A model generated the notes under the pieces. It was not told where the DNA came from, ran no database searches, and worked only from the letters and a program-made list of their open reading frames with translations. The translations under genes were made by a program, and so were the position numbers. 64,000 bases of DNA from Seleniivibrio sp. (GTDB taxonomy: Bacteria > Chrysiogenota > Deferribacteres > Deferribacterales > Geovibrionaceae). Positions 17,898 through 26,912 of the stretch are shown here, in pieces (positions within the stretch are counted from its first letter, which is position 1; every line of letters begins with the position of its first letter). The DNA is taken from positions 47,552 to 111,551 of the forward strand of contig NZ_JAJOIL010000007.1 of the NCBI RefSeq assembly GCF_021209385.1. Reading direction: 5' to 3'.

Positions 17898-18833
17898 ATG
17901 GCAAGGATAGCAAACACACTGACAGACCTGATAGGAAACACACCCCTGCTCAAAATAAACAGAGCGGCAGAAGGAGCCGGAGCGGAGATAGTTGCGAAGG
18001 TTGAATCTTTCAACCCCGGCGGAAGCGTTAAAGACCGCATCGGTTTCGCAATGATCGAAGACGCGGAGAAGAAAGGGCTTATAACAAAAGACACAGTTAT
18101 CATCGAACCCACAAGCGGTAACACAGGTATCGCGCTGGCGCTTGTTTCTGCGGCTCGCGGTTACAAACTAATCCTGACTATGCCCGAAACAATGAGCGTT
18201 GAACGCCGTTCACTGCTTAAGGCTTACGGAGCGGAGATAGTTCTCACCCCCGGCGCACTGGGCATGAAAGGTGCTGTTCAGAAAGCGGAGGAACTTGCTG
18301 CGGAAACACCCAATTCGTTCGTTCCTCAGCAGTTCAACAACCTTGCCAACCCTGCTATACACAGGGCTACCACAGCGGAAGAGATCTGGAGAGACACAGA
18401 CGGCAAAGTTGACATAGTTGTGGGTGGCGTGGGTACAGGCGGAACGATCACTGGTATCGGTCAGGTGCTTAAAGGGCGAAAAGCAGACCTTCATGTTGTT
18501 GCTGTCGAACCCGTTGAATCACCCGTTCTTTCAGGCGGAAATCCCGGTCCTCACAAAATTCAGGGTATCGGTGCAGGTTTTGTTCCCGGTGTACTGGACA
18601 GAGAAGTTATATCCGAGATCTATCAGGTGCAGAGTGAAGAGGCTCTTGTCGCCGCACGCAAACTGGCGAAAGAGGACGGTCTTCTGGTGGGTATCTCATC
18701 CGGCGCGGCTTTCCATGCGGCATACGAGATATCAAAAAGACCTGAGAACAAAGGCAAGCTGATAGTGGTTATTCTGCCCGACACAGGTGAAAGATATCTC
18801 TCCACAGTTCTTTTCAACGAGGTAACTGCGTGA
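17898..18833 (+). CDS. cysK: cysteine synthase (O-acetylserine sulfhydrylase)
   Basis: The start is ATG 17898, after AGGAGAGG; the longer TTG frame crosses the promoter. The 311-residue PLP enzyme makes cysteine from O-acetylserine and sulfide. It has the early NTPLL motif, the PLP lysine K45 in NPGGSVKDR, the substrate loop [11 protein letters not shown] and the phosphate-binding [10 protein letters not shown]. The C-terminus ends with the usual [13 protein letters not shown]. It is the first gene of an operon with DUF1847, two transsulfuration enzymes and bioB. Confidence 0.96.
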   Translation: MARIANTLTDLIGNTPLLKINRAAEGAGAEIVAKVESFNPGGSVKDRIGFAMIEDAEKKGLITKDTVIIEPTSGNTGIALALVSAARGYKLILTMPETMSVERRSLLKAYGAEIVLTPGALGMKGAVQKAEELAAETPNSFVPQQFNNLANPAIHRATTAEEIWRDTDGKVDIVVGGVGTGGTITGIGQVLKGRKADLHVVAVEPVESPVLSGGNPGPHKIQGIGAGFVPGVLDREVISEIYQVQSEEALVAARKLAKEDGLLVGISSGAAFHAAYEISKRPENKGKLIVVILPDTGERYLSTVLFNEVTA

Positions 18834-18846
18834 TAGAGTGTCTGAG

Positions 18847-18865
18847 CAAAAGTTTATAACTTTTG
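18847..18865 (+). promoter_or_regulatory. inverted repeat between cysK and the DUF1847 gene
   Basis: CAAAAGTT-TAT-AACTTTTG is a perfect 8-bp inverted repeat with a 3-nt spacer, 22 nt before the next start codon. It is AT-rich with no T tract, so an operator or an mRNA processing hairpin is more likely than a terminator. Confidence 0.4.
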
Positions 18866-18887
18866 ACATCATGTTTTGGGGATATAA

Positions 18888-19532
18888 ATGGCAGAAAAAG
18901 AGATAATTAAAGATTGCTCCGTTTGCGGCTCGCTTAATTGCTATAAAAGGGACAAGAACTTCTCAAAAAACTGTCCCACGGAGAATCTTGATGCTGAGCT
19001 GAATGACAGTTCGTTCAGAGAGTATTTCGATGATGAGTTCACTGCGAAGGCCTCCAGAGTTTCGGCGGAGGTCGAAGGCAAGTTTTACGGGAAGATAACC
19101 CGCATTGAAGAGATAGCGGAATTTGCATCCCGCATGGGGTACAAAACTCTCGGCGTAGCCTCCTGTGTGGGGCTGGCGAAAGAGACGGCGGTATTCGCCA
19201 GGTTTCTCAGGGGCAAGGGCTTCACCGTACACGATTTTGTGTGCAAGGTAGGCTCCAGAGACAAGACGGAAAGCGGTATTCCCGAAGAACACAAGATAGC
19301 GCCCGGAAATTTTGAAGCGATGTGCAACCCCGTGCTTCAGGCACAACTTCTGGCTGAACACGGGACAGAGTTTAATATAATAGTGGGGCTTTGCGTGGGG
19401 CATGATTCAATATTCATACACCACTCCAAGGCTCCCGTTACATACTTTATTGTGAAAGACCGCGTGCTGGCGCACAATCCGGCGGCGGCGGTCTATACCT
19501 GCGGTTCATATTATAAAAGGATTTTTGATTAA
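18888..19532 (+). CDS. DUF1847 family cysteine-rich protein
   Basis: This 214-residue protein matches my recollection of the DUF1847 (predicted metal-binding) family. The N-terminus carries CSVCGSLNCY and a further Cys in KNCPTEN, which could form a zinc or Fe-S site. The core (MGYKTLGVASCVGLAKETAVF, then GTEFNIIVGLCVGHDSIF) has alternating strands and helices with conserved Cys. No biochemical function is established to my knowledge. Its place between cysK and the transsulfuration genes suggests a role linked to sulfur or metal handling. Confidence 0.75.
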   Translation: MAEKEIIKDCSVCGSLNCYKRDKNFSKNCPTENLDAELNDSSFREYFDDEFTAKASRVSAEVEGKFYGKITRIEEIAEFASRMGYKTLGVASCVGLAKETAVFARFLRGKGFTVHDFVCKVGSRDKTESGIPEEHKIAPGNFEAMCNPVLQAQLLAEHGTEFNIIVGLCVGHDSIFIHHSKAPVTYFIVKDRVLAHNPAAAVYTCGSYYKRIFD

Positions 19533-19550
19533 AAATTAACGGGGAAAAAC

Positions 19551-20702
19551 ATGAATATCGAAACGAGGCTTGCCCATTCGGGCAGCAGACGCGACCCTGC
19601 CACCGGAGCCGTGACGGTACCGGTGTACAATTCGGCGACATACAGGCACCCTGCGCTTGGGCAGAGTACGGGATATGATTACTCCCGCTCGAAAAATCCC
19701 ACCAGACAGGCGCTTGAGGATGCCATAGCAGATGCGGAGGACGGAGCGAGGGGGCTTGCCTTCTCATCCGGTCTGGCGGCTATCGACAACGTGATAAGAC
19801 TGCTTAAGCCGAACGACAGGATAATCGTTACGGAAGACCTTTACGGCGGAACCTACAGACTGTTTCAACAGGTTTATTCCGTTTACGGGATTCAGGCGGT
19901 ATATGTTGATACGTCAGACATTGCGGCTGTAGAAGAGGCGCTTAAAGACAGCGCCGTAAAAATGATATTCATAGAAAACCCCACAAACCCCATGCTTAAA
20001 GTTGCAGATATAAAAGCTATTTCGGCGGCGGCATCCGCAAAAGGTGTACTGACTGTGGTGGACAATACGTTTTTGTCTCCCTGCCTGCAAAATCCGCTCA
20101 GTCTCGGTGCGGATGTCGTTCTGCACAGCGCCACAAAATACCTCGGCGGTCACAACGATGTGGTGGCGGGTGTTCTTGTGACAAAAGATGCTGAACTGGG
20201 CGAAAAACTGGCTTTCTTTCAGAATGCTGTGGGTTCGGTTCTGGGTCCCAACGATGCGTGGCTTGTCCTTCGCGGAATGAAGACCCTGCATCTCAGGGTG
20301 AAACAGCAGGAGCAGAACGCACTTGAGATTGCAAAATTCCTTGAACAGCATCCGCTGGTGACAAAGGTGAATTACCCCGGACTTAAAACCCACTCCGGTC
20401 ACACGCTTCTGAAAAGTCAGGCGAAGGGGTTCGGCGCGATGGTTTCTTTTGAGGTGAAAGATCCTTCTTTGGTGCCTTCGGTGCTTGAACGTGTTAAAGT
20501 GTTTCTGTTTGCGGAGAGCCTTGGCGGTGTGGAATCGCTGATAACGTTTCCCGCTGTGCAGACCCATGCCGACATTGAGCCTGAGATACGCGAAAGGCTT
20601 GGAGTTTCAGACAGACTTTTAAGAATATCCGTCGGTGTGGAGAACGTCGAAGACCTTATAAACGACCTTGCACAGGCGCTTCAGGGAGGCATAGATGGCT
20701 AA
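19551..20702 (+). CDS. cystathionine gamma-synthase / O-acyl-homoserine sulfhydrylase-like enzyme (MetI/MetB type)
   Basis: A PLP enzyme of the Cys/Met metabolism family, 383 residues. It has YDYSRSKNPTRQALE near the N-terminus, ENPTNP in the cofactor region and the PLP lysine in HSATKYLGGHNDVVAG. The SATKYLGGHNDV form is typical of MetI-like gamma-synthases that add cysteine or sulfide to an activated homoserine. With the next gene it resembles the Bacillus metI-metC pair, which makes homocysteine from cysteine. A gamma-lyase acting in the reverse direction cannot be excluded. Its end overlaps the next gene by 8 nt. Confidence 0.85.
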   Translation: MNIETRLAHSGSRRDPATGAVTVPVYNSATYRHPALGQSTGYDYSRSKNPTRQALEDAIADAEDGARGLAFSSGLAAIDNVIRLLKPNDRIIVTEDLYGGTYRLFQQVYSVYGIQAVYVDTSDIAAVEEALKDSAVKMIFIENPTNPMLKVADIKAISAAASAKGVLTVVDNTFLSPCLQNPLSLGADVVLHSATKYLGGHNDVVAGVLVTKDAELGEKLAFFQNAVGSVLGPNDAWLVLRGMKTLHLRVKQQEQNALEIAKFLEQHPLVTKVNYPGLKTHSGHTLLKSQAKGFGAMVSFEVKDPSLVPSVLERVKVFLFAESLGGVESLITFPAVQTHADIEPEIRERLGVSDRLLRISVGVENVEDLINDLAQALQGGIDG

Positions 20703-21861
20703 GAAGAAAGCGGGAAAAAACACCAGACTTGTTCATAACGGATTCGGCATTGATCCTGCCACCGGAGCATTGAGCGTGCCGCTCATCCACGCATCCACAT
20801 TTGCGCAGGTTTCTGCTGACAGTTTCGGAAGGTATGATTATTCCCGTTCGGGAAACCCAACCAGAGAGGCGCTTGAAACCATCATAGCCGAGCTTGAAAG
20901 CGGCAGTCACGGGTATGCGTTCGCATCGGGAATGGCGGCGATATCGGCAGTTCTGATGATATTTTCCCCCGGCGATCATATAGTCGTCTGCGAGGACGTG
21001 TACGGCGGAACGTGGCGCGTGCTGACCGGACTTCTGTCCAGATTCGGCATAGAGGCGACCTTTGCAGACGCCACGTCTGTGGAAGCTTTTGAGGCGGCAA
21101 TAAAGCCCAATACAAAGGCACTCTATCTGGAAACACCATCCAATCCCCTGCTTAAGATAACAGACCTTAAGGCAATGGCTGATCTGGCGAAGAAACACGG
21201 ACTTATATCAATTGTGGATAACACTTTTATGAGTCCGTATCTGCAAAGACCCATCGAGCTTGGATGCGATATTGTTGTCCACAGCGGAACTAAGTTCATC
21301 AACGGTCACAGCGACGTGCTTTGCGGGTTCGCGGTGACAGCGGATAAAGATCTTGCCAAACGCATTAAATACATCCAGAACGCTGTTGGTTCCGTACTGC
21401 CTCCCAACGACTGCTGGCTGGTGATACGCGGACTGAAAACCCTCGGCGTGCGGCTTGAGGCGGGGCAGCGTTCCGCAGGTATCATAGCGGAAGCACTGTC
21501 TAAGCATCCGAAGGTCAAAAAAGTATATTATCCGGGGCTTGAGAGCCATCCGGGATATGAGATAAACAAAAAACAGGCTGACGGTGCAGGAGCCGTGCTG
21601 TCTTTCGAGCTTGAAACCCCCGAACTTGCCCATAAACTGCTGGAAAATGCAAAATATGCGGCGTTTGCTGTGAGCCTCGGCGGTGTTGAGAGTATTATCT
21701 CCTACCCCGCGAAGATGTCCCATGCGGCAATGCCTGCGGAAGAACGTGCGGCAAGGGGGATAAGCGACAGTCTTGTTCGGTTGTCTCTGGGTGTTGAAGA
21801 TGCCGAGGATATTCTTAATGATATTCTTAACATAATCGAACTGTACTGTAAAAAGAAATGA
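20695..21861 (+). CDS. cystathionine beta-lyase-like PLP enzyme (MetC type)
   Basis: A 388-residue paralogue of the preceding protein, with YDYSRSGNPTREALE, ETPSNPLLKITD and the PLP lysine in HSGTKFINGHSDVLCG. The SGTKFINGHSDV signature and its place directly after a MetI-like gene favour cystathionine beta-lyase, releasing homocysteine for methionine synthesis; gamma-lyase is the alternative. It overlaps metI-like by 8 nt and bioB by 4 nt, so the three genes are probably translationally coupled. Confidence 0.85.
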   Translation: MAKKKAGKNTRLVHNGFGIDPATGALSVPLIHASTFAQVSADSFGRYDYSRSGNPTREALETIIAELESGSHGYAFASGMAAISAVLMIFSPGDHIVVCEDVYGGTWRVLTGLLSRFGIEATFADATSVEAFEAAIKPNTKALYLETPSNPLLKITDLKAMADLAKKHGLISIVDNTFMSPYLQRPIELGCDIVVHSGTKFINGHSDVLCGFAVTADKDLAKRIKYIQNAVGSVLPPNDCWLVIRGLKTLGVRLEAGQRSAGIIAEALSKHPKVKKVYYPGLESHPGYEINKKQADGAGAVLSFELETPELAHKLLENAKYAAFAVSLGGVESIISYPAKMSHAAMPAEERAARGISDSLVRLSLGVEDAEDILNDILNIIELYCKKK

Positions 21862-22805
21862 TAGAAAAAATATATGAAAAGGCGCTTGGCGGCGGGCTGA
21901 TATGCCTCAGCGAAGCCTGCGCACTGATAGACGGCGACCTTGAAGGGGTCATGGGCTATGCCCGCAGGCTGCGTGACAGGTTCACTGGGAAAACGGTTAA
22001 AACCTGTGCCATTGTGAATGCAAGAAGCGGACATTGCAGTGAAGACTGTGTTTTCTGCGCTCAGTCTTCTCATTACGGCACAAAAGCTCCAGTATTTCCG
22101 TTCATTGATATCGCCGAGATCGAAAAAGCGGCAAAACGCGTCAAAGAGCTTGGAGTTGAGCGGTTCAGCATAGTTTCAAGCGGACTTTCGCCCACGCCGG
22201 AAGAATTTTTGAAGATAAAACAGGCGGTGTCGCTGGTCTCCTCAATTGGTCTGCAAACCGATATATCTGTCGGGTGCCTGTCTTATGAACAGCTTAAAGA
22301 GCTTAAAAAGGCGGGGCTTGATTCGTATCACCACAACCTTGAGACCTCTCGGAGCTTTTTCCCGGAGATATGCACCACCCACAGCTACGACGACGACGTG
22401 AACGCTGTTAAAGAGGCTCTGCGGGCAGGGATAGACGTATGCAGCGGAGGGATATTCGGCATAGGTGAGAACTGGGAACACAGATACGAACTTGCGGTTC
22501 TCCTGCGTGAGCTTGGCGTGCAGTCAGTGCCGATAAACTTCCTGAACCCTGTTGCGGGCACTCCGAAAGAGGGCACAGACGTGCTTTTGGAAGAGGAGGC
22601 GATGCGCATAATCGCCGTTTACAGGTTTATTCTTCCCGACCGTACGCTTCGTGTTTGCGGTGGACGCAATGCAGTTTTTAAGGCAGACAGCGCCATGAAG
22701 ATTTTCTCAGCCGGAGCCAGCGGTATGATGGTGGGTGACTATCTCACTGTTAAGGGAACTGATATTTTTGAAGATATGGATTTCATTCACCGTAAACTCG
22801 ATTGA
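21858..22805 (+). CDS. bioB: biotin synthase
   Basis: The 315-residue radical SAM enzyme inserts sulfur into dethiobiotin. The [4Fe-4S] motif is CSEDCVFC (CX3CX2C) inside ARSGHCSEDCVFCAQSS, a BioB hallmark, and the auxiliary-cluster region is present (DISVGCLSYEQ, ICTTHSYDDDV, FLNPVAGTP). Its ATG overlaps the metC-like stop. No other biotin gene lies nearby; placing it in a cysteine/methionine operon makes sense because the enzyme consumes S-adenosylmethionine and cluster sulfide derived from cysteine. Confidence 0.95.
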   Translation: MIEKIYEKALGGGLICLSEACALIDGDLEGVMGYARRLRDRFTGKTVKTCAIVNARSGHCSEDCVFCAQSSHYGTKAPVFPFIDIAEIEKAAKRVKELGVERFSIVSSGLSPTPEEFLKIKQAVSLVSSIGLQTDISVGCLSYEQLKELKKAGLDSYHHNLETSRSFFPEICTTHSYDDDVNAVKEALRAGIDVCSGGIFGIGENWEHRYELAVLLRELGVQSVPINFLNPVAGTPKEGTDVLLEEEAMRIIAVYRFILPDRTLRVCGGRNAVFKADSAMKIFSAGASGMMVGDYLTVKGTDIFEDMDFIHRKLD

Positions 22806-22863
22806 CAAAGATAACCTGCTGAAATAGAATTATTTTATATTCAATTTTTTCAGCGGGGTTATT

Positions 22864-24234
22864 GTGTTGCAAAATGTTATTTTTTTAATCTTTTTTGTTA
22901 TTTTCCCTCTTTTTTCATTTGCAGACGGTCTTTCAGCAGTGCAGAAAGATTTCATTAAAAATCACGGTACGGTTAAAGTCTGTGTGGATCCCGACTGGTA
23001 CCCTTTTGAGATGCTGGACGGTAATGGCGGACACATCGGCATCGGAGCCGATCTTTTGCGGCTTGCGGCTAAAAAGGCGGGTGTCAAACTTGAAATTGTC
23101 AGAACAGCCGATTGGGATGAAAGCTTAACGTTCTCCCAGAGCGGCAGATGTGAGGTTTTGAGTTTTCTTAACAGCACGCCGGAACGCGACACATGGCTGA
23201 ATTTCACCCGACCCGTATTCACAGACATCAACGTATTCGTAACCCGCGAAGAACACAGATATATCCCTGATCCTGCGGAGCTTTCCGGCGAAACAATAGT
23301 GTTTCCCAAAGGAACCGCCATGGAGGAGCTTATCCGCAGGGATTATCCTGAATTGCGTGTGCTGACATGCGAGAGCGAGAGGGATGCTTTTCAGATGGTT
23401 TCCGACAGAAAAGCCGACATGACAATGCGTTCGCTGATAATGGCGGCGTATACCATTAAAGAAAAAGGGCTTTTTAATCTAAAAATATCAGGACAGCTCC
23501 CTGACTATACGAACGAACTGAGAATAGGCATTATCAAAAGCGAACCTGCTCTGGCGGAGATACTGGATTTTGGCGTTTTGCATATAACCAATGCAGAGAG
23601 GCAGGAGATAGTCAACAGACACATCTATATAAAAGCCGAAACTGGCACGGATTACGAACTCGTTGCGATAATTCTTGGGATCTTCGCAATCTTAGCGGTT
23701 TTGGTCGGCTTCTGGGTTGTAAGCATCCGCAGGCTGAACCGCGAGCTGGTGCGCATTTCTCAGGTTGACAGCCTTACCCAGATCAGCAACCGCACAAGGC
23801 TGGACACTATATTTGAGCAGGAGCTTGACAGAGCGCGCAGGTATGGCAGAGAACTTTCTATTTTACTTCTGGATATAGATTATTTTAAACGGATTAACGA
23901 TGAGTTCGGGCATCTTGCCGGAGACCGCGTACTGAAGGATTTTGTTAAGGCGGCTAAAGACAGCATCCGCACAACGGATTTCATAGGCAGATGGGGTGGT
24001 GAGGAATTTCTTGTTATATGCCCCGAAACCGGCATTGAACAGGCAGAGCTTATAGCTGAACGTGTGAGAATAGCCGTCAGCAATTTCATGTTCCCCACAG
24101 GCAGACAGCATACTGTCAGCATAGGGGTGACTTCTTACAAAGAGGGTGATACGGCTGATATGATGCTTATGCGTGCGGATGCGGCGATGTACTGCGCAAA
24201 AAATTCAGGCAGAAACAGGATTTGCTGTAAATAG
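22864..24234 (+). CDS. periplasmic-binding-domain diguanylate cyclase
   Basis: Starting at GTG 22864, the 456-residue protein has a signal peptide, a family 3 solute-binding domain in the periplasm (about residues 27-250, HGTVKVCVDPDWYPFEM), one transmembrane helix (about 262-284, IILGIFAILAVLVGFWVV) and a cytoplasmic GGDEF domain with the active GGEEF at 378-382. The inhibitory RxxD (RTTD) lies five residues before it, so product feedback is likely. It should make c-di-GMP in response to an amino-acid-like ligand. The transcription unit is single, between bioB and a bidirectional terminator. Confidence 0.93.
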   Translation: MLQNVIFLIFFVIFPLFSFADGLSAVQKDFIKNHGTVKVCVDPDWYPFEMLDGNGGHIGIGADLLRLAAKKAGVKLEIVRTADWDESLTFSQSGRCEVLSFLNSTPERDTWLNFTRPVFTDINVFVTREEHRYIPDPAELSGETIVFPKGTAMEELIRRDYPELRVLTCESERDAFQMVSDRKADMTMRSLIMAAYTIKEKGLFNLKISGQLPDYTNELRIGIIKSEPALAEILDFGVLHITNAERQEIVNRHIYIKAETGTDYELVAIILGIFAILAVLVGFWVVSIRRLNRELVRISQVDSLTQISNRTRLDTIFEQELDRARRYGRELSILLLDIDYFKRINDEFGHLAGDRVLKDFVKAAKDSIRTTDFIGRWGGEEFLVICPETGIEQAELIAERVRIAVSNFMFPTGRQHTVSIGVTSYKEGDTADMMLMRADAAMYCAKNSGRNRICCK

Positions 24235-24243
24235 AAACAAAAA

Positions 24244-24263
24244 AAGCACGCAGATGCGTGCTT
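24244..24263. terminator. bidirectional hairpin between diguanylate cyclase and fur-like gene
   Basis: AAGCACGC-AGAT-GCGTGCTT lies between two convergent genes. An A-run precedes it (a T-run for the minus strand) and an AT-rich tail follows, so it can serve both strands. Confidence 0.7.
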
Positions 24264-24290
24264 AAATTAGTTTTAATACGTTTTTGCCGC

Positions 24291-24692
24291 TTAGTTGCTG
24301 CAATTTTTGCAGACACCCTGAAGCATCACTGCGATGCGCTCATATTTGTGTCCGCTCTGTCTTTCAGCTTCCTTGAGCATGGGCGCAGTGTCGATATCCA
24401 TGATATCAGATACCTCCCCGCATTTTGTACAGCAAAGATGCACATGGTCGCCTATGTTGATTTCGTAAACGGGTTTTCTTCCGTGGATGGGAACCTCTCT
24501 GAGGATGTTTTCCTCAACAAGAATGTGTATGTTCTTGTATATTGTTGCAAGGCTGACAGAGGAATATACCTCTTTAACCCTTTCGTGGAGGTCTTCGATT
24601 CCGGCGTGTCCCATTTTTCTGATCTCTTCAAGGATGAAAATCCTCTGAGGAGTGACCTTGAGTTCTTTGTCTCTTAAAATTCTGTCGTACAT
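24291..24692 (-). CDS. Fur-family metalloregulator
   Basis: The start is ATG 24692, preceded by GGAG. The 133-residue protein has the Fur winged helix (LKVTPQRIFILEEI, YSSVSLATIYKNIHIL), the metal-site segment HVHLCCTKCGEV, and a second CxxC pair at the end (CKNCSN), so a structural zinc is expected. Sequence alone does not separate Fur, Zur, PerR and Mur. It is divergent from the metal ABC operon, making that operon the obvious target. A second regulator, fused to the permease, lies in that operon. Confidence 0.92.
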   Translation of the reverse strand: MYDRILRDKELKVTPQRIFILEEIRKMGHAGIEDLHERVKEVYSSVSLATIYKNIHILVEENILREVPIHGRKPVYEINIGDHVHLCCTKCGEVSDIMDIDTAPMLKEAERQSGHKYERIAVMLQGVCKNCSN

Positions 24693-24814
24693 TGTTATTC
24701 TCCGCAAATAATTAATTAATCTCGAAAGCCAAGCAAAAAACTTGTATATTTGGTAGTAGCTATAATATTCTATGATAATAAAAAATATCAATAGTTTTTT
24801 TTGCGGAGTTAACT
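24693..24814. promoter_or_regulatory. divergent control region between fur-like gene and metal ABC operon
   Basis: These 122 nt are strongly AT-rich. The stretch from 24768 to 24797 (TATAATATTCTATGATAATA and what follows) holds overlapping A/T dyads resembling Fur/PerR-type boxes without a clean consensus match. I cannot assign a specific operator. Confidence 0.35.
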
Positions 24815-25699
24815 ATGTTTATCAGAATTATAATTCTTTTATTTCTGCTTTTTTCGTCTTTCGGCGCATATGCTCAAAAGACTGTAACCGTGTCTACTAC
24901 ACAGATATACGATATAACGAAAAATATAGCGGGAGATGATATCCGCGTGCTTTCTATTCTTGCTCCGGGGCAGGATCCGCACACATATACCCCTGTTCCT
25001 GCGGACATGGACAAGGTTAAATCCAGCGACCTGCTTATCGAAAACGGTTTTCACCTTGAGGGGAAAAACTGGATGAGATCGCTGGCTATTGACGCAAAAA
25101 AACCAATAGTAACAGCTACTGACGGAATTCAGCCCCTCACCCTTGAAACCGGCGGGGAAAAGATAAAAGATCCCCATTCATGGTTCACACCTGCAAATGC
25201 CGCAGTGTATGTGAACAATATCACCCGCGCACTCATTAAACTTTCCCCTGAAAACAAAGATAATTTCATCATGCGGGCAAGGCTTTACCTTGCACAGCTT
25301 CGCGCGCTTGATTCCTGGATACGCAAGGAGGTCTCCGTCATTCCGCCTGCAAAACGGATACTTGTGACAAACCACGATGCGTTCGGGTATTTTGCACATG
25401 AATACGGATTTGTGAACACTGCGCCCGTTGGCTGGTCTACAGGTGGTGAGGTCGGCGGCGGTGTTACGCCCCAGAGACGCGAGGCGGCGGTGAACTCCAT
25501 CAGACAGCACAACGTTAAAACCATTTTTGTGGAGACCACCATCAACCCGAAACTCATCCGCGAGATAGCAAAGGATGCGGGAGTTACAGTCGGCGGAACG
25601 CTCTATTCCGATTCCATGGGCGATTCAGGTACACCCGGCGAAACATACATAGGCATGATGCGCGAGAATGTGTTAAAAATAGTGAGGGGGCTTAGATGA
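24815..25699 (+). CDS. TroA/ZnuA-type metal-binding periplasmic protein
   Basis: The 294-residue cluster A-I binding protein has a signal peptide cut near AYAQ. Candidate ligands match the TroA pattern of three His and one Asp: His in PGQDPHTY, His in KDPHSW, His in VTNHDAFGYF and Asp in DSMGD. The His at the third position, instead of the Glu of PsaA/SitA, leans towards zinc or the broader Zn/Mn/Fe range of TroA. It lacks the His-rich loop of ZnuA. It should deliver the metal to the ABC transporter encoded downstream; its stop overlaps the next gene by 4 nt. Confidence 0.9.
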   Translation: MFIRIIILLFLLFSSFGAYAQKTVTVSTTQIYDITKNIAGDDIRVLSILAPGQDPHTYTPVPADMDKVKSSDLLIENGFHLEGKNWMRSLAIDAKKPIVTATDGIQPLTLETGGEKIKDPHSWFTPANAAVYVNNITRALIKLSPENKDNFIMRARLYLAQLRALDSWIRKEVSVIPPAKRILVTNHDAFGYFAHEYGFVNTAPVGWSTGGEVGGGVTPQRREAAVNSIRQHNVKTIFVETTINPKLIREIAKDAGVTVGGTLYSDSMGDSGTPGETYIGMMRENVLKIVRGLR

Positions 25700-26172
25700 A
25701 GTTCTTACTCACCATAGCTGTTTGGATCGTCACTGCATGCATAGTTCTGTTCTTTTTCATATACAGAGGCACACAGCGCACCGAAACAGACCACACGCAG
25801 TTTTCTGCTGAGCGGGAAATAACTATGGATATCACGACGACCTTTGCCACGGCGAAAGATCCCTTTGCCCTTGATATAGGTGAAAAAACGAAAGGATTTT
25901 CCGTCCTTCTGGACGGCAAAAAGATATATGAGACCGACAGCGGCATATCCAAAGGTGTTCCGCTGGAACTCAAGGCTGCGCACATTGCAGACGGAAAACA
26001 CGAGATAACCGTGAACGCAAGCCCTGTTTCAGACGGAGGAGCGAATGCGGTACGCATCCGTGCGCTTGAAAACGGGATCGTGATAAGCGAAGAGACGCAG
26101 TGGTTTGACGACGGGCAGGATATCGTTGCCGCTCTAAGATTTGAAACAGGAAAAAATAATGGTCAGCAGTGA
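25696..26172 (+). CDS. membrane-anchored protein of unknown function in metal ABC operon
   Basis: A 158-residue protein with one N-terminal transmembrane helix (about residues 5-24) and a periplasmic beta-rich domain (GFSVLLDGKKIYETDSGI, KHEITVNASPV) that resembles a small immunoglobulin-like fold. I do not recognise a family. It overlaps the binding-protein gene by 4 nt and the ATPase gene by 14 nt, so it is translated with the transporter and may be an accessory component. Confidence 0.75.
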   Translation: MKFLLTIAVWIVTACIVLFFFIYRGTQRTETDHTQFSAEREITMDITTTFATAKDPFALDIGEKTKGFSVLLDGKKIYETDSGISKGVPLELKAAHIADGKHEITVNASPVSDGGANAVRIRALENGIVISEETQWFDDGQDIVAALRFETGKNNGQQ

Positions 26173-26908
26173 TTATGCAATTCAGGTCAGGAACCTGACA
26201 GTAAGCTACGGTCCCAAACCTGCGCTTCTGGATGTGAGCTTTATGATACAGAAGGGCGAGCTTGTTGGGATAATCGGACCCAACGGGGCGGGCAAATCCA
26301 CTCTGATGAAAGCTATGCTGGGGTTTGTGAAAAGGGACATAGGCGAGGTTCTTGTGTTCGGAAAACCTGTTGAGCAGACCCGCGGGATGATAGCCTACGT
26401 CCCTCAGCGCGGAACCGTGGACTGGGATTTCCCCGTCACGGTTGCGGACGTTGCCATGATGGGGCGTTACGGGCATCTCGGCTGGTGGAGAAATCCTTCT
26501 AAGGCTGATGTTGAGATAGTTGACAAATGTCTTGAGATGGTTCGGATGAGCGATTTCAAAAAACGTCAGATAGGTCAGCTTTCCGGCGGTCAGCAGCAGA
26601 GGGTTTTCATGGCGCGGGCATTGGCGCAGGGGGCTCAGATACTCTTGCTGGACGAGCCGTTCGCGGGTGTTGACGCCGCGACGGAGAGCGCTATTCTTGA
26701 CGTTCTGGCGGAGGCAAAGAAGGCGGGCATAACCCTTGTGGTGGTGCATCATGACCTTGCCACCGCTTCAGAATATTTTGATAAACTGCTTCTGGTTAAG
26801 CAGAGGCTTTATGCCGCAGGTCCTCCCGATCTGGTTTTCAGACAGGAGCTTCTTTCCGAAGTTTACGAAGGCAGGCTGAAGGTTTTCACCGACCTTCTGA
26901 AAGGGTGA
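26159..26908 (+). CDS. metal ABC transporter ATP-binding protein
   Basis: I choose ATG 26159, behind an AGGA at suitable distance. The 249-residue ATPase has Walker A GPNGAGKST, the Q-loop region YVPQRGTVDW, signature LSGGQQQR, Walker B ILLLDEPF and the H-loop VVHHD. It belongs to the ZnuC/TroB/MntB group that pairs with family 9 binding proteins and ABC-3 permeases, as here. Confidence 0.93.
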   Translation: MVSSDYAIQVRNLTVSYGPKPALLDVSFMIQKGELVGIIGPNGAGKSTLMKAMLGFVKRDIGEVLVFGKPVEQTRGMIAYVPQRGTVDWDFPVTVADVAMMGRYGHLGWWRNPSKADVEIVDKCLEMVRMSDFKKRQIGQLSGGQQQRVFMARALAQGAQILLLDEPFAGVDAATESAILDVLAEAKKAGITLVVVHHDLATASEYFDKLLLVKQRLYAAGPPDLVFRQELLSEVYEGRLKVFTDLLKG

Positions 26909-26912
26909 CGGC

